Origin: Methyloversatilis sp.
GTDB lineage: Bacteria; Pseudomonadota; Gammaproteobacteria; Burkholderiales; Rhodocyclaceae
Assembly: GCA_016791045.1 (NCBI GenBank)
Contig: JAEUNO010000022.1
Location: forward strand, 17,177-81,176
DNA length: 64,000 nucleotides
Direction: 5' to 3'
The notes under the pieces were generated by a model, which worked only from the letters and a program-made list of their open reading frames with translations, had not been told where the DNA came from and made no database searches. Below, in pieces: positions 18,493 to 28,232 of this stretch; the stretch's first letter is position 1; every line of letters begins with the position of its first letter. Made by a program: the position numbers and the translations under genes.

Positions 18493-19105
18493 TTTCCACT
18501 CCTGATATGAACGCAGCCACCCTGGCCACGTCCTTGATTCCTTTGGCGGATTCCACTCCGCTGCTCACATCGACCGCGGCCGGCGCCACACGCCGAACCG
18601 CATCTGCCACAGTCTCCGGGTCCAGGCCGCCGGACAGAATGACCGGCAGTGGAAGGTCGGGCGGGATCAGCGACCAATCGAAGCTTTTGCCGGAGCCTCC
18701 CCAGGCATCGGAGTAGGCGTCCAGCAGCAGCGCACGCGCTGCGCGAAACCTGACCGCGTATTCTAGCAAATCCAGCCCCGGCCTCACCCGGACTGCTTTG
18801 ATGTAGGGCAGGCCGAAACGTTCGCAGTCGTCCGGCGTCTCGTCGCCATGAAACTGCAGGCAATCGAGGCGCGCTCCGCGCGCGGCCTCGCCGATCAGCC
18901 CGGCGTCTTCATTGACGAACAGCCCGACCCGCGCCACGAACGGCGGCACCCGCGACGCCAGCGCCGCGGTCCGTTCGACGGTCACCGCACGCGGGCTGGG
19001 CGGATAAAGCACGAATCCGACGGCGTCGATACCGAGCGCCAGTGAAGCTTCGAGGTCGGTTTCGCGCGTGAAGCCACACACCTTGATACGGGTCTTGCGC
19101 ACCAT
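18467..19105 (-). CDS. trpF: Phosphoribosylanthranilate isomerase
   Basis: The 212-residue TIM-barrel enzyme isomerises phosphoribosylanthranilate to the deoxyribulose form. The catalytic Cys is in [10 protein letters not shown] and the catalytic Asp in [26 protein letters not shown] and the phosphate-binding [10 protein letters not shown] are present. The separate trpF (not fused to trpC) next to trpBA is normal for betaproteobacteria. trpEGDC are not in this window. The last eight codons overlap trpB. Confidence 0.95.
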   Translation of the reverse strand: MVRKTRIKVCGFTRETDLEASLALGIDAVGFVLYPPSPRAVTVERTAALASRVPPFVARVGLFVNEDAGLIGEAARGARLDCLQFHGDETPDDCERFGLPYIKAVRVRPGLDLLEYAVRFRAARALLLDAYSDAWGGSGKSFDWSLIPPDLPLPVILSGGLDPETVADAVRRVAPAAVDVSSGVESAKGIKDVARVAAFISGVENGEARPAG

Positions 19106-19143
19106 GCGTCCTCGAGGTTGATCGTCGCGGCTTCAGCCGGGTG

Positions 19144-19938
19144 TCACGCCGGCCCGATGGGCGGAAGGCGCAATCCTCGCTGGGCTTCCGGCAAACGCCA
19201 CTCCGCATCGTAGCCCACACCGACCAGATAGAGGCCACTGGCAGAAAAAGTCGGCGCCCCCAGGCGCCGGTCCCGTCCTGCCAGCAGTTCGCTCACCCAT
19301 GGCGGATCACGCCGGCCGCACCCCACTTCGACCAGCGCGCCGACAATGTTTCGCACCATGTGATGCAGAAAGGCATTGGCGGTCAGGTCGAGCAGCAGCC
19401 AGTCGCCGCGGCGCGCCAGCGACAGCGCAGACAAGGTGCGTACGGGACTGTGCGCCTGGCATTCCGACGACCGGAAGGCGGAAAAGTCATGCGTGCCGAC
19501 CAGATCCGCGCCAGCTGCCTGCATGCGGAACTCGTCGAGCGGACGATGGAACCAGCCGGCAAGCGTGGCTGCCAGTGCCGGACGCACAGGATGGTTGTAG
19601 AGGCAGTAGCGGTAGCTGCGGGAATGCGCCGAAAAGCGCGCGTTGAAATCGCTCGCGACCGGCGCGGCCCAGCGCACCGCAACTGACGGGGGCAACAGCG
19701 CATTGCAGCCGCGCACCCATGCCGTATCCGGGCGATGCGCCGACGTGTCGAAATGCACCACCTGCGCTGTCGCATGGACGCCGGTATCGGTACGGCCGGA
19801 GGCCTGCACGCGAACCGGATGCGCTGCGATGGAGGACAGGGCGGCTTCCAGCGTGTCCTGCACCGTCGGGCCGGCTGCCTGCGACTGCCAGCCACGAAAG
19901 GCCGATCCGTCGTATTCGACACCCAGTGCGAGGCGCAT
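19144..19938 (-). CDS. truA: tRNA pseudouridine(38-40) synthase
   Basis: The 264-residue enzyme modifies uridines 38-40 in the anticodon arm. The catalytic aspartate is in ASGRTDTGVHATAQVVHF, and the N-terminal RLALGVEYDGSAFRGWQ is typical. NAFLHHMVRNIVGALVEVG is the conserved C-terminal block. I chose the ATG at 19938, one base after the stop of the upstream membrane-protein gene. The longer open frame reads an out-of-family extension. trpF follows after 38 bases, so these genes form one run. Confidence 0.95.
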   Translation of the reverse strand: MRLALGVEYDGSAFRGWQSQAAGPTVQDTLEAALSSIAAHPVRVQASGRTDTGVHATAQVVHFDTSAHRPDTAWVRGCNALLPPSVAVRWAAPVASDFNARFSAHSRSYRYCLYNHPVRPALAATLAGWFHRPLDEFRMQAAGADLVGTHDFSAFRSSECQAHSPVRTLSALSLARRGDWLLLDLTANAFLHHMVRNIVGALVEVGCGRRDPPWVSELLAGRDRRLGAPTFSASGLYLVGVGYDAEWRLPEAQRGLRLPPIGPA

Positions 19939-19939
19939 G

Positions 19940-20560
19940 TCAGGCCCAGTACCAGAGGGCGAGCACGGCAGCGGCCAGTACGACACGATCCATCTTGGCC
20001 AGCGGCGCACACATTTCAACCGGGACAGACGTTGCACTGTCGCCGTCCTCCAGCCATGAACGCCAGCTGCGCCCGGGCACCTGATGGTCGATTTCGTGCA
20101 GCACCAGTTGCAGGCGCAAGGCGAAGCTTCCCGACGACGGATGATCCGCCGACAAGGGATGAACCAACCGGTGGATGGCTCCGGTCAGCCGGGCCGGCGT
20201 CATCCGGTCCAGCAGCACGGCAACGGCAGCGGCCATCCCGGTGAGCTTGCTCATGGCCGACAGGGCGGCCAGCAGACCTTCGACACTCGGCCCCGCCGGG
20301 AAATCAGGTATCAGCAGACGCCCGGGCGTAGCGAGCGCAAAGGTGAACAGGATGGCAAGCAGCAGCCAGCGCAGGCGGCGCAGCAGGCGGAGGAAAGGTC
20401 GTGCCGCCAAAAGAAGGGCGCACGTGATGGATAGGGCCGACCACAGCTCGTGCCATGGCGAGCCCGCCACCTGTCCGGCAAGCAGCCAGACCAGCCAGAG
20501 CGCGAGCAATGTCGCCGCATGCAGGCGGGGTGCGGCAGGTTCAGTGTCGGTGGCGTACAT
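19940..20560 (-). CDS. CbiQ/EcfT-like small membrane protein
   Basis: The 206-residue protein has hydrophobic segments near residues 15-30, 38-52, 62-80, 95-115 and 188-205. Between them lies an amphipathic stretch, DRMTPARLTGAIHRLVHPL, that resembles the coupling helix of ECF-transporter T components (CbiQ family). No ECF ATPase or S component is near. The N-terminus MYATDTEPAAP was preferred to an upstream ATG that adds an arginine-rich tail. The gene lies between fimV and truA and almost touches truA (one base). The function is unknown, and the CbiQ link is a motif-level guess. Confidence 0.6.
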   Translation of the reverse strand: MYATDTEPAAPRLHAATLLALWLVWLLAGQVAGSPWHELWSALSITCALLLAARPFLRLLRRLRWLLLAILFTFALATPGRLLIPDFPAGPSVEGLLAALSAMSKLTGMAAAVAVLLDRMTPARLTGAIHRLVHPLSADHPSSGSFALRLQLVLHEIDHQVPGRSWRSWLEDGDSATSVPVEMCAPLAKMDRVVLAAAVLALWYWA

Positions 20561-20668
20561 GGGGGTGACGCAGGAAATTTGCGTCAAGCATAGCGCCCGG
20601 CGAGGCCGGGACATACGGGACAGCGTGGAGTCTTCAGCCGGCGCGCGGATGTGCGTGCCGCAGGGAGC

Positions 20669-20690
20669 GGATCGGCGCGAAGGCCGATCC
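20669..20690 (-). terminator. Hairpin downstream of fimV
   Basis: GGATCGGC and GCCGATCC form an 8-bp stem with a 6-base loop. Flanking bases can extend the pairing imperfectly. It lies about 20 bases beyond the fimV stop and has no clear T-tract. It could attenuate rather than end transcription into the downstream genes. Confidence 0.4.
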
Positions 20691-20709
20691 ATCCGCTGCA
20701 ATGCCCCGT

Positions 20710-23583
20710 TCAGGCAAGTTTCGCGAGCATTTCGCTCGCCTGCGACTGCTGATCCGCCGTGCCTTCACGCACCACTTCCTGCAGCAGTTCGCGCGCACCT
20801 TCCTTGTCGCCCATCTCTTCATAGGCGCGCGCCAGTTCAAGCTTGGTCTCCGCTTCTTCGGCGGCCGTTTGCGGCGGCTCTTCGGTCGCGAGCATGTCTT
20901 CCGGATTGATCACGGTGGATACCGACGACTCGCTCAGGTCAGGCAGCGCCTGCGGCGGTGGTTCGTCGAACGCCTGCACCGCATCACCGACGACATCCGT
21001 TTCCAGTGCATGGAGCGGGTCGCCGACAATGTCGGTTTCGAGCGTGGACGGATCGGTACCCAGATCGAGATTGATATCCGACAGGTCGATCACCGGTTCG
21101 GCCGTCGCCTGCGCCGGCGCGTCCGATGCGTCGAAATTGAAGTCGATCAGATTACCCACGTCCGTGCGTTCCAGATCGACCACGGCGCCGCTGGCCGCGG
21201 CATCCGGATTGGCATCGCCCGCTGCCGGCAGTGACAGATCCAGATCGAATCCCTGCGACGACTGGGCAAGCGCTTCCGCGGTATCGGCGACGTTCTTTTC
21301 AAGAACGACCGTGCTGACGTCCTTCTTCGGTTCGTCGGACGTGAAGTCGAGCCCAAGATCGAAATCCAGCGAAGAATCCGCGTCCGACTCTTCTCCCGGC
21401 TTGGTCATCGTCGTGGCGACGCCAACGGCGGGTGCCTCCGCCACCGGCTCCGAAGACTGCAGATCGAGATCGAAATCAAGCTCCGCATCAACCTTCGCTG
21501 CAGGCGCTTCGGGGGCCCCCTGGTCGATCTTGTTCAGATCCAGCGCAATGGTGGGTTCGCTGCCCGATGCGAGCTGGCCGATGTCGCCAGGCAAGGTCCA
21601 GGTATCGCGCATCTTGTCGGCGCCCGACACGACGACGGTCGCCGCCATCGACGCCTGTTCGTCAAAACCGTCATCCGGTGCATCGGCACCGCCGCCATAC
21701 AGCGGATTGGTCGGATCAACCGAGCGGCCCAGCAAGGCAGCCTTTTCCCAGTCCGCGCCGCGACCGCCGGTCTGCGCATACAGCTCGGTCGCCATCGTTT
21801 CGAACGGCTTGACCGATTTCCGCTGAGCGTAGATCTCGAGCAGCTTCAGATGAATGGCGTGACGGCTCGGCTCGGTCTTCAGCGCTTCGAGCAGGATTTC
21901 CTCCGCCTGCGCATCGCGCCCGTACGCCATGTAGACGTCTGCTTCCGCCACCGGATCAACACCTTCGTCAGCGTCGATCGACGACAGCGAGGACTGGCTG
22001 AAATCGGTCTGGATCGAACTGGCGCTGGTATCGACGCTCTGGCCGCCGCCCGTTGCGCCGATCACCGACGACGCGGCAGGCGCTGCTTCAAGGCCCGCCG
22101 TGGTCGAAGGCGTTGCGTCCTGAGTTGTCTGGCGGGCCTTCGACTTGCGGTACCCGAGATAACCCAGGACGAGCAGCAACACGGCCCCCAGCCCGCCCAG
22201 CGTCTTGGGATCCGAGAACAATCCTGGCTGTTCAGCTTCCACGGCGGGTTCGGGTTCCGGCGCCGGAACCGGTGCGGCGACCGGCGGCGCAGGTTCCACC
22301 GTGGGTGGCTCGACCGCCACCGGCGGCTCGACCGGCTTCTCTGCCGGCTTCTCGTCTGCGAGAGCCACCAGATCCGGCACTTCCTTGTCCTCGGGTTTGG
22401 CCGCATCGGCTGCGAGATCCGGCACCGGCTTTTCGGCCGGCGCAACCACAGGCGCCGGAGCCGGCGCTGGGGCCGGAGCGGACGCCGGCGCAGGCGTCGG
22501 AACCGGCGGTGCTGCCGCCTGCTGCTGAGCCTGTGCCATCGGGGTGTTCTTCAGTTCGACCAGCTTCTGCAGCTCCCGCACGTTTCGTTCGAGATCGGCC
22601 AGACGGCTGTTGGCGTCCTTGAGCGCGCGTTCCTTGGCAACCACCTCTTCTTCAAGGGCACTGATCTTGCGGTCGCTTTCCGCAGCCGACTTCGACACCC
22701 TGACTTGGTCGGATGCCGCCGCTGCAGACGGTGCGCGATCGTCGACCCGCGCCTCGATCTTGCCGGAGGCGGCACGACTGCCGGTGTCTGCCGCCGATGT
22801 CGAATCGGCCACGGCACCCGCCAGTCGAGCGCGATAGGCCGCGAAGTCGCTGGTCTGGGCCATCACGATCTTGCGCGCTTCCTGCGGCGACACGGCTTGC
22901 GCAGCGGACTGATCAGGAATGGCGAGAATGCGCCCGGCACGCAGGCGATTCATGTTGCCGTTGTCGAAGGCTTCGGGATTCGCCTGGACCAGTGCCACGA
23001 GCATCTGGTCCAGGCTGACGCCGGCCGGAACGTACTCGCCTGCGATACGGCTCAGCGTATCGCCGCGTTTCACCTCATAGGCGTTGTCGGCGGGTGCGCG
23101 CGTCGGCGCGACCGGCGCCCTGGTCACTGCACGGGGCTCTGCACTCCTGACGACAACCGGGTCGACCGGCGCCTGTCGCGGCATGTCCGCCGGATCGAGC
23201 AGAAAGGTGTATTCGCGAACGAGCTTGCCGGACGACCAGTTGAGCTCGATCAGGACATCAAGATAAGGCTCGTTGACCACCCGCTCGCTGGTCACGACCA
23301 GCACCGGGCGCGCACCGCGCTTTTCCACTGCGACCTTGACGCCGCTCAGACTGGTGGCGTATTCGACGCCGGCCTGCTTGAAGGCGCTTGGCGGCGCGAG
23401 CCTTGCGGTCATCGAAGCCAGTTCGTCCGCGCTGGCGGACAACTCGACTTCGGCACGGAGGGTCTGTCCGATCGCGGACTGGACAGTAAGTTTGCCCAGA
23501 CCGGCTGCGCCGGCTGTCAGCGGGAGCGCTGACAGCAACGCGGTCAACAGGCGGATCGAATGTTTTTTATCGCTATGACGCAC
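20710..23583 (-). CDS. fimV: FimV-like polar hub protein
   Basis: The 957-residue protein starts with a signal peptide (about 26 residues, ending TAGAAG). A FimV N-terminal beta domain follows, then a LysM domain near residues 168-215 (YEVKRGDTLSRIAGEY). Next are a coiled coil (about 300-345), a Pro/Ala-rich stretch and a single membrane helix near 460 (LGGLGAVLLLVLGYLGYRK). The cytoplasmic half is long and acidic and contains repeated DLDLDL patches. The C-terminus is the TPR-like FimV domain (LELARAYEEMGDKEGARE). In Pseudomonas FimV organises type IV pili and the flagellated pole, which fits the FlhF/FlhG genes in this window. It sits between asd and truA, as usual in betaproteobacteria. 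Confidence 0.93.
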   Translation of the reverse strand: MRHSDKKHSIRLLTALLSALPLTAGAAGLGKLTVQSAIGQTLRAEVELSASADELASMTARLAPPSAFKQAGVEYATSLSGVKVAVEKRGARPVLVVTSERVVNEPYLDVLIELNWSSGKLVREYTFLLDPADMPRQAPVDPVVVRSAEPRAVTRAPVAPTRAPADNAYEVKRGDTLSRIAGEYVPAGVSLDQMLVALVQANPEAFDNGNMNRLRAGRILAIPDQSAAQAVSPQEARKIVMAQTSDFAAYRARLAGAVADSTSAADTGSRAASGKIEARVDDRAPSAAAASDQVRVSKSAAESDRKISALEEEVVAKERALKDANSRLADLERNVRELQKLVELKNTPMAQAQQQAAAPPVPTPAPASAPAPAPAPAPVVAPAEKPVPDLAADAAKPEDKEVPDLVALADEKPAEKPVEPPVAVEPPTVEPAPPVAAPVPAPEPEPAVEAEQPGLFSDPKTLGGLGAVLLLVLGYLGYRKSKARQTTQDATPSTTAGLEAAPAASSVIGATGGGQSVDTSASSIQTDFSQSSLSSIDADEGVDPVAEADVYMAYGRDAQAEEILLEALKTEPSRHAIHLKLLEIYAQRKSVKPFETMATELYAQTGGRGADWEKAALLGRSVDPTNPLYGGGADAPDDGFDEQASMAATVVVSGADKMRDTWTLPGDIGQLASGSEPTIALDLNKIDQGAPEAPAAKVDAELDFDLDLQSSEPVAEAPAVGVATTMTKPGEESDADSSLDFDLGLDFTSDEPKKDVSTVVLEKNVADTAEALAQSSQGFDLDLSLPAAGDANPDAAASGAVVDLERTDVGNLIDFNFDASDAPAQATAEPVIDLSDINLDLGTDPSTLETDIVGDPLHALETDVVGDAVQAFDEPPPQALPDLSESSVSTVINPEDMLATEEPPQTAAEEAETKLELARAYEEMGDKEGARELLQEVVREGTADQQSQASEMLAKLA

Positions 23584-23616
23584 CGCGTTTTCCTCGCGCG
23601 CTAAAACCCAAATCTC

Positions 23617-23645
23617 AAAATAACATCATGGTCTTAGCACTGCAA
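23617..23645 (-). promoter_or_regulatory. Candidate promoter for fimV
   Basis: On the minus strand TTGCAG (23645-23640) and TATTTT (23622-23617) are separated by 17 bases in the only A+T-rich part of the asd-fimV gap. Transcription would start about 25-30 bases before the fimV ATG. Confidence 0.45.
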
Positions 23646-23722
23646 GCTAAACAGTCGCTTTATGTTGCGATACTGTCTGTTACGACACGCCGCGCACGCT
23701 GTTGCGAGGTGTCGATGCGAGG

Positions 23723-24838
23723 TCAGGCTTCGATCAGGATGCGCAGCATGCGGCGTAGCGGTTCGGCGGCGCCCCACAGCAACTGGTCGCCGCACGTGAA
23801 TGCACCGAGATACTCCGGCCCCATATTGAGTTTGCGTACGCGACCGACCGGAATGGTCAGCGAACCGCTGACCGCGGCCGGCGTCAGGTCGCGCATGCTG
23901 TCCTCTCGATGATTGGGTACGAACTTCACCCAGGCATTCGCTTCGCGGATCATGCTTTCGATCTCGTCCAACGGCACATCGCGGCGCAACTTGATAGTGA
24001 GCGCCTGAGAATGGCAGCGCATCGCACCGACGCGAACGCAGATGCCGTCGATCGGGGTGATCGCCGATCCGCTGCGACCGAGGATCTTGTTGGTCTCAGC
24101 CTGGCCCTTCCACTCTTCCTTGCTCTGGCCGCTTTCGAGTTCCTTGTCGATGTACGGGATCAATGAACCCGCCAGCGGCGCGCCGAAATTCGCCTTCGGG
24201 AAATCGGCGCTGCGCAGGCTTTCGGTGACCGCGCGATCGATGTCGAGGATGGCCGACGAACTGTCCTTCAGCATCGGCGCGGCAACGCCGTGCAAGGTAC
24301 CCATCTGCGACAGCAGTTCGCGCATGTTCTGCGCGCCCGCACCCGACGCCGCCTGATAGGTCATGGCGCTCATCCACTCGACCAGACCGGCCGAGAACAG
24401 CGCGCCGACGCCCATCAGCATCAGGCTGACCGTGCAGTTGCCGCCGATGTAGTTCTTCACGCCGCCGGCCAGGCCGGCCTTGATCACGTCCATGTTGACC
24501 GGATCGAGGATGATGATGGCGTCGTCCTTCATGCGCAGCGCCGACGCGGCGTCGATCCAGTAGCCCTTCCAGCCGGTGGCACGCAGCTTCGGAAACACCT
24601 CGTTCGTGTAGTCGCCGCCCTGGCAGGTGATGATGATGTCCATCTTCGCCAGCTGGCCGACGTCGGCGGCATCGAGCAGCGGCGCAGTGCCCTGCCCGAC
24701 GTCCGGACCGGCCGCACCGACGCTGGACGTGGTGAAGAACACCGGCTCGACCAGCGAAAAATCACCCTCCTCGCGCATGCGCTGCATGAGCACCGAACCC
24801 ACCATGCCGCGCCACCCCACCATACCCAGCTTCAACAT
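23723..24838 (-). CDS. asd: Aspartate-semialdehyde dehydrogenase
   Basis: The 371-residue enzyme reduces aspartyl phosphate to the semialdehyde, the branch-point precursor for lysine, threonine, methionine and diaminopimelate. The NADP loop is [18 protein letters not shown]. The catalytic cysteine is in [14 protein letters not shown], and the His of the acid/base pair is probably in [12 protein letters not shown]. Length and sequence are of the Gram-negative type. It follows leuB by 18 bases and is the last gene of the leu run before the fimV promoter. Confidence 0.97.
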   Translation of the reverse strand: MLKLGMVGWRGMVGSVLMQRMREEGDFSLVEPVFFTTSSVGAAGPDVGQGTAPLLDAADVGQLAKMDIIITCQGGDYTNEVFPKLRATGWKGYWIDAASALRMKDDAIIILDPVNMDVIKAGLAGGVKNYIGGNCTVSLMLMGVGALFSAGLVEWMSAMTYQAASGAGAQNMRELLSQMGTLHGVAAPMLKDSSSAILDIDRAVTESLRSADFPKANFGAPLAGSLIPYIDKELESGQSKEEWKGQAETNKILGRSGSAITPIDGICVRVGAMRCHSQALTIKLRRDVPLDEIESMIREANAWVKFVPNHREDSMRDLTPAAVSGSLTIPVGRVRKLNMGPEYLGAFTCGDQLLWGAAEPLRRMLRILIEA

Positions 24839-24856
24839 TGTCTTGCCCTCTGAGCG

Positions 24857-25930
24857 TTACAGCGCCGCGATGACCGCGTCGCCCATTTCCTTCGTACCCA
24901 CGCGCTGCGTGCCGGCTTCGTAGATGTCACCGGTGCGGAAGCCCTGGGCCAGCACCTTGCGCACCGCATTTTCGATGCGCACCGCGTTCGCCTCGTCCTC
25001 GCCGCTGTAGCGCAGCAGCATCGCCGCCGACAGGATGGTTGCCAGCGGATTGGCCACGCCCTTGCCGGCGATGTCCGGCGCCGAGCCGTGGCTGGGCTCG
25101 TACAGCCCCTTGTTGTTCGCGTCCAGCGAGGCCGAAGGCAGCATGCCGATGGAACCGGTCAGCATCGACGCCTCGTCCGACAGGATGTCGCCGAACATGT
25201 TGCCGGTGACGATCACGTCGAACTGCTTCGGCGCCTTCACCAACTGCATCGCGGCGTTGTCGACCAGCATGTGCGACAGCTCGACATCCGGATAATCGGC
25301 GGCCATGGCCGTGATGACCTCGCGCCACAGCTGGGTGCATTCGAGCACGTTCATCTTGTCGACCGAACAGAGCTTGCCGCCGCGCTTGCGCGCCGCTTCG
25401 AAGGCGACGCGCCCGATGCGGCGGATTTCCTCTTCAGCGTAGATCATCGTGTTCCAGCCGACACGCTGACGGCCCCATTGCGTGTCGCGCTCCTCGATGC
25501 CGCGCGGCTGGCCGAAATAGATGTCGCCGGTCAGTTCGCGCACGATCAGGATGTCCAGTCCGGACACCACCTCGGGTTTCAGCGACGAGGCGTTCGCCAG
25601 CTCCGGATACAGGATGGCCGGGCGCAGGTTGGCGAACACGCCCAGTTCGGCGCGGATGCCCAGCAAACCGCGCTCGGGGCGCTGTTCGCGCGGCAGCGTG
25701 TCCCACTTCGGACCGCCGACCGCGCCGAGCAGGATGGCGTCGGCTTCGCGCGCCAGCTTCGAGGTCGCTTCCGGGTAGGGCTTGCCGGTGGCGTCCACCG
25801 CGCAGCCGCCGAGCAGCGCCTGTTCGAATTCGATCTTCAGCCCGTCGCTGCGCAGCGCTTCGAGCACGCGCAGCGCCTCGGCCGTGATTTCGATGCCGAT
25901 GCCGTCACCGGGAATAACGCAGACTTTCAA
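24857..25930 (-). CDS. leuB: 3-isopropylmalate dehydrogenase
   Basis: The 357-residue NAD-dependent enzyme oxidises and decarboxylates 3-isopropylmalate. It begins [13 protein letters not shown] and has [18 protein letters not shown], the substrate-contact loop. VDNAAMQLV holds metal-binding Asp residues. [18 protein letters not shown] is the NAD-binding block characteristic of the family. It lies 15 bases after leuD in a leuC-leuD-leuB run. Confidence 0.97.
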   Translation of the reverse strand: MKVCVIPGDGIGIEITAEALRVLEALRSDGLKIEFEQALLGGCAVDATGKPYPEATSKLAREADAILLGAVGGPKWDTLPREQRPERGLLGIRAELGVFANLRPAILYPELANASSLKPEVVSGLDILIVRELTGDIYFGQPRGIEERDTQWGRQRVGWNTMIYAEEEIRRIGRVAFEAARKRGGKLCSVDKMNVLECTQLWREVITAMAADYPDVELSHMLVDNAAMQLVKAPKQFDVIVTGNMFGDILSDEASMLTGSIGMLPSASLDANNKGLYEPSHGSAPDIAGKGVANPLATILSAAMLLRYSGEDEANAVRIENAVRKVLAQGFRTGDIYEAGTQRVGTKEMGDAVIAAL

Positions 25931-25945
25931 TGGACGCTCCAGAGT

Positions 25946-26584
25946 TCAGGCAAACAGCCAGGGTTGTTCGATGCGACGACGCGCTTCGAATTCGCGGATC
26001 TTGTCCGCCTGACGCAAGGTCAGGCCGATGTCGTCGAAGCCGTTCAGCAGGCAGTACTTGCGGAAGGCTTCGACGTCGAAGCGGATGACGTGGCCGTCCG
26101 GCCGGATCACGGTCTGGCTTTCCAGATCGATGCGCAGCCGGTAGCCCGGTGTGCCGGCGCACTGCAGGAACAATTGTTCCAGTTCGGTCTGCGGCAGACG
26201 GATCGGCAGCAGGCCGTTCTTGAAGCAGTTGTTGAAGAAGATGTCGGCGAACGTGGTGCCGAGGATGGCGCGGAAGCCGAAATCCTCGATCGCCCAGGGC
26301 GCGTGTTCGCGCGACGAGCCGCAACCGAAGTTCTCGCGCACCAGCAGGATGCTGGCGCCCTGGAAGCGCGGCTGGTTCAGCACGAAGTCGGGATTGAGCG
26401 GCCGCTTCGAATGGTCCTGCCCCGGCTGGCCGACATCGAGATAGCGCCATTCGTCGAACAGCGTCGGGCCGAAGCCCGAACGCTTGATCGACTTCAGGTA
26501 CTGCTTCGGAATGATGGCGTCGGTGTCGACGTTCGCGCGATCCAGCGGCGCGACCAGTCCGTCAAGTGTGGTGAAAGGGTTCAT
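25946..26584 (-). CDS. leuD: 3-isopropylmalate dehydratase small subunit
   Basis: The 212-residue swivelling subunit works with LeuC to isomerise isopropylmalate. The conserved [14 protein letters not shown] is present, as is [22 protein letters not shown] at the N-terminus. It belongs to the bacterial long LeuD1 type (about 200-215). It starts 45 bases after a small lipoprotein gene that interrupts the leuC-leuD pair. Confidence 0.97.
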   Translation of the reverse strand: MNPFTTLDGLVAPLDRANVDTDAIIPKQYLKSIKRSGFGPTLFDEWRYLDVGQPGQDHSKRPLNPDFVLNQPRFQGASILLVRENFGCGSSREHAPWAIEDFGFRAILGTTFADIFFNNCFKNGLLPIRLPQTELEQLFLQCAGTPGYRLRIDLESQTVIRPDGHVIRFDVEAFRKYCLLNGFDDIGLTLRQADKIREFEARRRIEQPWLFA

Positions 26585-26629
26585 TGCGTGATTGGCCTGG
26601 TTCTTTCTCTGACTTTGCGCTGGCAGTGG

Positions 26630-26752
26630 CTATTTCGCCGACTTCTCGATGGCTTCGCCACCCTTCTTGATGTCCTTGCCCAGCCCTTCGACGGTGTTGC
26701 AACCCGCCAGCAGCAGCGCCATGGCGCTCATGCACACTACGATCAGCTTCAT
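26630..26752 (-). CDS. Entericidin-like small lipoprotein
   Basis: The 40-residue product MKLIVVCMSAMALLLAGCN continues with TVEGLGKDIKKGGEAIEKSAK. It has a complete lipoprotein signal (lipobox LLAGC, Cys18) and the amphipathic GLGKDIKKGGEAIE helix of the entericidin A/B family. A GGGAGAG ribosome site precedes the ATG. The mature peptide would be about 23 residues, lipid-anchored in the envelope. Entericidins have been linked to stationary-phase lysis and antidote roles. The location between leuC (18 bases upstream) and leuD is odd in function but is a pattern I recall from other betaproteobacterial leu operons. Confidence 0.85.
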   Translation of the reverse strand: MKLIVVCMSAMALLLAGCNTVEGLGKDIKKGGEAIEKSAK

Positions 26753-26770
26753 GCCCACTCTCCCGGATTT

Positions 26771-28177
26771 TCAAACGACATCGCGCACATCGGCGAAGCG
26801 GCCGGCAATCGCCGCCGCCGCCGCCATCTGCGGACTGACCAGATGGGTGCGTCCGCCGGCACCCTGACGACCTTCGAAATTGCGGTTCGAGGTCGAGGCG
26901 CAGCGCTCGCCCGGGTCGAGCCGGTCGGCATTCATGCCCAGACACATCGAACAACCCGGCTCGCGCCACTCGAAGCCGGCCGCCTTGAACACCTTGTCCA
27001 GCCCTTCGGCTTCGGCCTGCGCCCGGACCAGGCCGGAGCCCGGCACCACCATGGCCAGCTTGACGTTGTCGGCAATGTGCCGCCCCTGCACGACCTTGGC
27101 GGCCGCGCGCAGGTCCTCGATACGCGAATTGGTACAGGAACCGATGAACACCTTGTCGATCCGGATCTGATCGATCGGGGTACGCGGGGTCAGCCCCATG
27201 TACTGCAGCGCGCGCGCCACGCCTTCGCGCTGCACCGGATCAGCAAAATCCTCGGGCGCCGGCACCTGGCCACGGATGTCGGTCACCATTTCGGGTGACG
27301 TGCCCCAGGTGACCTGGGGCGTGATCCGCCGGGCATCGATGTCGACCACGCGGTCGTGCTGTGCGCCGTCGTCGGATTTCAGCGTGCGCCAGTACTCGAC
27401 CGCCCGGTCCCACTGTTCGTCGCGCGGCGCAAACGGCCGGCCGCGCAGGTAGTCGATCGTGGTCTGATCGACGGCGACCATGCCGGCCCGCGCACCGGCC
27501 TCGATCGCCATATTGCACAGGGTCATGCGCCCTTCCATCGACAGCGCGCGGATGGCCGAGCCGCCGAATTCGATCGCGAAGCCGGTTCCGCCGGCGGTGC
27601 CGATCTGGCCGATCACGTACAGCGCGATGTCCTTGGCACTGACGCCGCGGCCCAGTTCGCCTTCGACCCGGACCAACATCGACTTCGATTTCTTCTGCAG
27701 CAGGCACTGCGTGGCCAGCACGTGTTCGACTTCCGACGTGCCGATGCCCTGCGCCAGACAGGCGAATGCGCCGTGCGTCGAGGTATGCGAGTCGCCGCAC
27801 ACCACGGTCATGCCGGGCAGGGTCACGCCGTTTTCCGGTCCGATCACGTGCACGATGCCCTGCCGCTTGTCGCGGTAGGGAAAATAGGCCAGCGCGCCGT
27901 AGGTGCGGATGTTGTCGTCCAGCGTTTCGACCTGAGCACGCGAGGTCGGGTCGGCCACCGCCAGATCCGAGCCGTCGGTCGGCACATTGTGATCGGCGGT
28001 CGCCACGATGGAACCCGTGCGCCAGGGCTTGCGACCGGCCAGACGCAGACCCTCGTAGGCCTGCGGGCTGGTGACTTCATGCACCAGGTGGCGGTCGATG
28101 TAGAGCAGCGTCGTGCCGTCGTCTTCGGTATGCACGACATGGCCGGACCACAATTTGTCGTAAAGCGTTTGCGCCAT
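26771..28177 (-). CDS. leuC: 3-isopropylmalate dehydratase large subunit
   Basis: The 468-residue subunit carries the [4Fe-4S] cluster of isopropylmalate isomerase. The ligand cysteines are in [10 protein letters not shown] and in [26 protein letters not shown]-type sequence (here [20 protein letters not shown]) is the aconitase signature. It begins [10 protein letters not shown] and is the first gene of the leuC-lipoprotein-leuD-leuB-asd run. A TATAAT lies 34 bases upstream of the start. Confidence 0.97.
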   Translation of the reverse strand: MAQTLYDKLWSGHVVHTEDDGTTLLYIDRHLVHEVTSPQAYEGLRLAGRKPWRTGSIVATADHNVPTDGSDLAVADPTSRAQVETLDDNIRTYGALAYFPYRDKRQGIVHVIGPENGVTLPGMTVVCGDSHTSTHGAFACLAQGIGTSEVEHVLATQCLLQKKSKSMLVRVEGELGRGVSAKDIALYVIGQIGTAGGTGFAIEFGGSAIRALSMEGRMTLCNMAIEAGARAGMVAVDQTTIDYLRGRPFAPRDEQWDRAVEYWRTLKSDDGAQHDRVVDIDARRITPQVTWGTSPEMVTDIRGQVPAPEDFADPVQREGVARALQYMGLTPRTPIDQIRIDKVFIGSCTNSRIEDLRAAAKVVQGRHIADNVKLAMVVPGSGLVRAQAEAEGLDKVFKAAGFEWREPGCSMCLGMNADRLDPGERCASTSNRNFEGRQGAGGRTHLVSPQMAAAAAIAGRFADVRDVV

Positions 28178-28210
28178 TGAAACGATTCCCGCTGATCAGC
28201 CAAACCGGAG

Positions 28211-28216
28211 ATTATA
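28211..28216 (-). promoter_or_regulatory. Perfect -10 element before leuC
   Basis: TATAAT on the minus strand lies in the 55-base gap between the MFS gene stop and leuC. The -35 position (about 17 bases upstream) has no good match, so activator dependence or a weak basal promoter is possible. A LysR-type LeuO/LeuR site was not identified. Confidence 0.4.
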
Positions 28217-28232
28217 ACCGGCCGGCGGGCGC

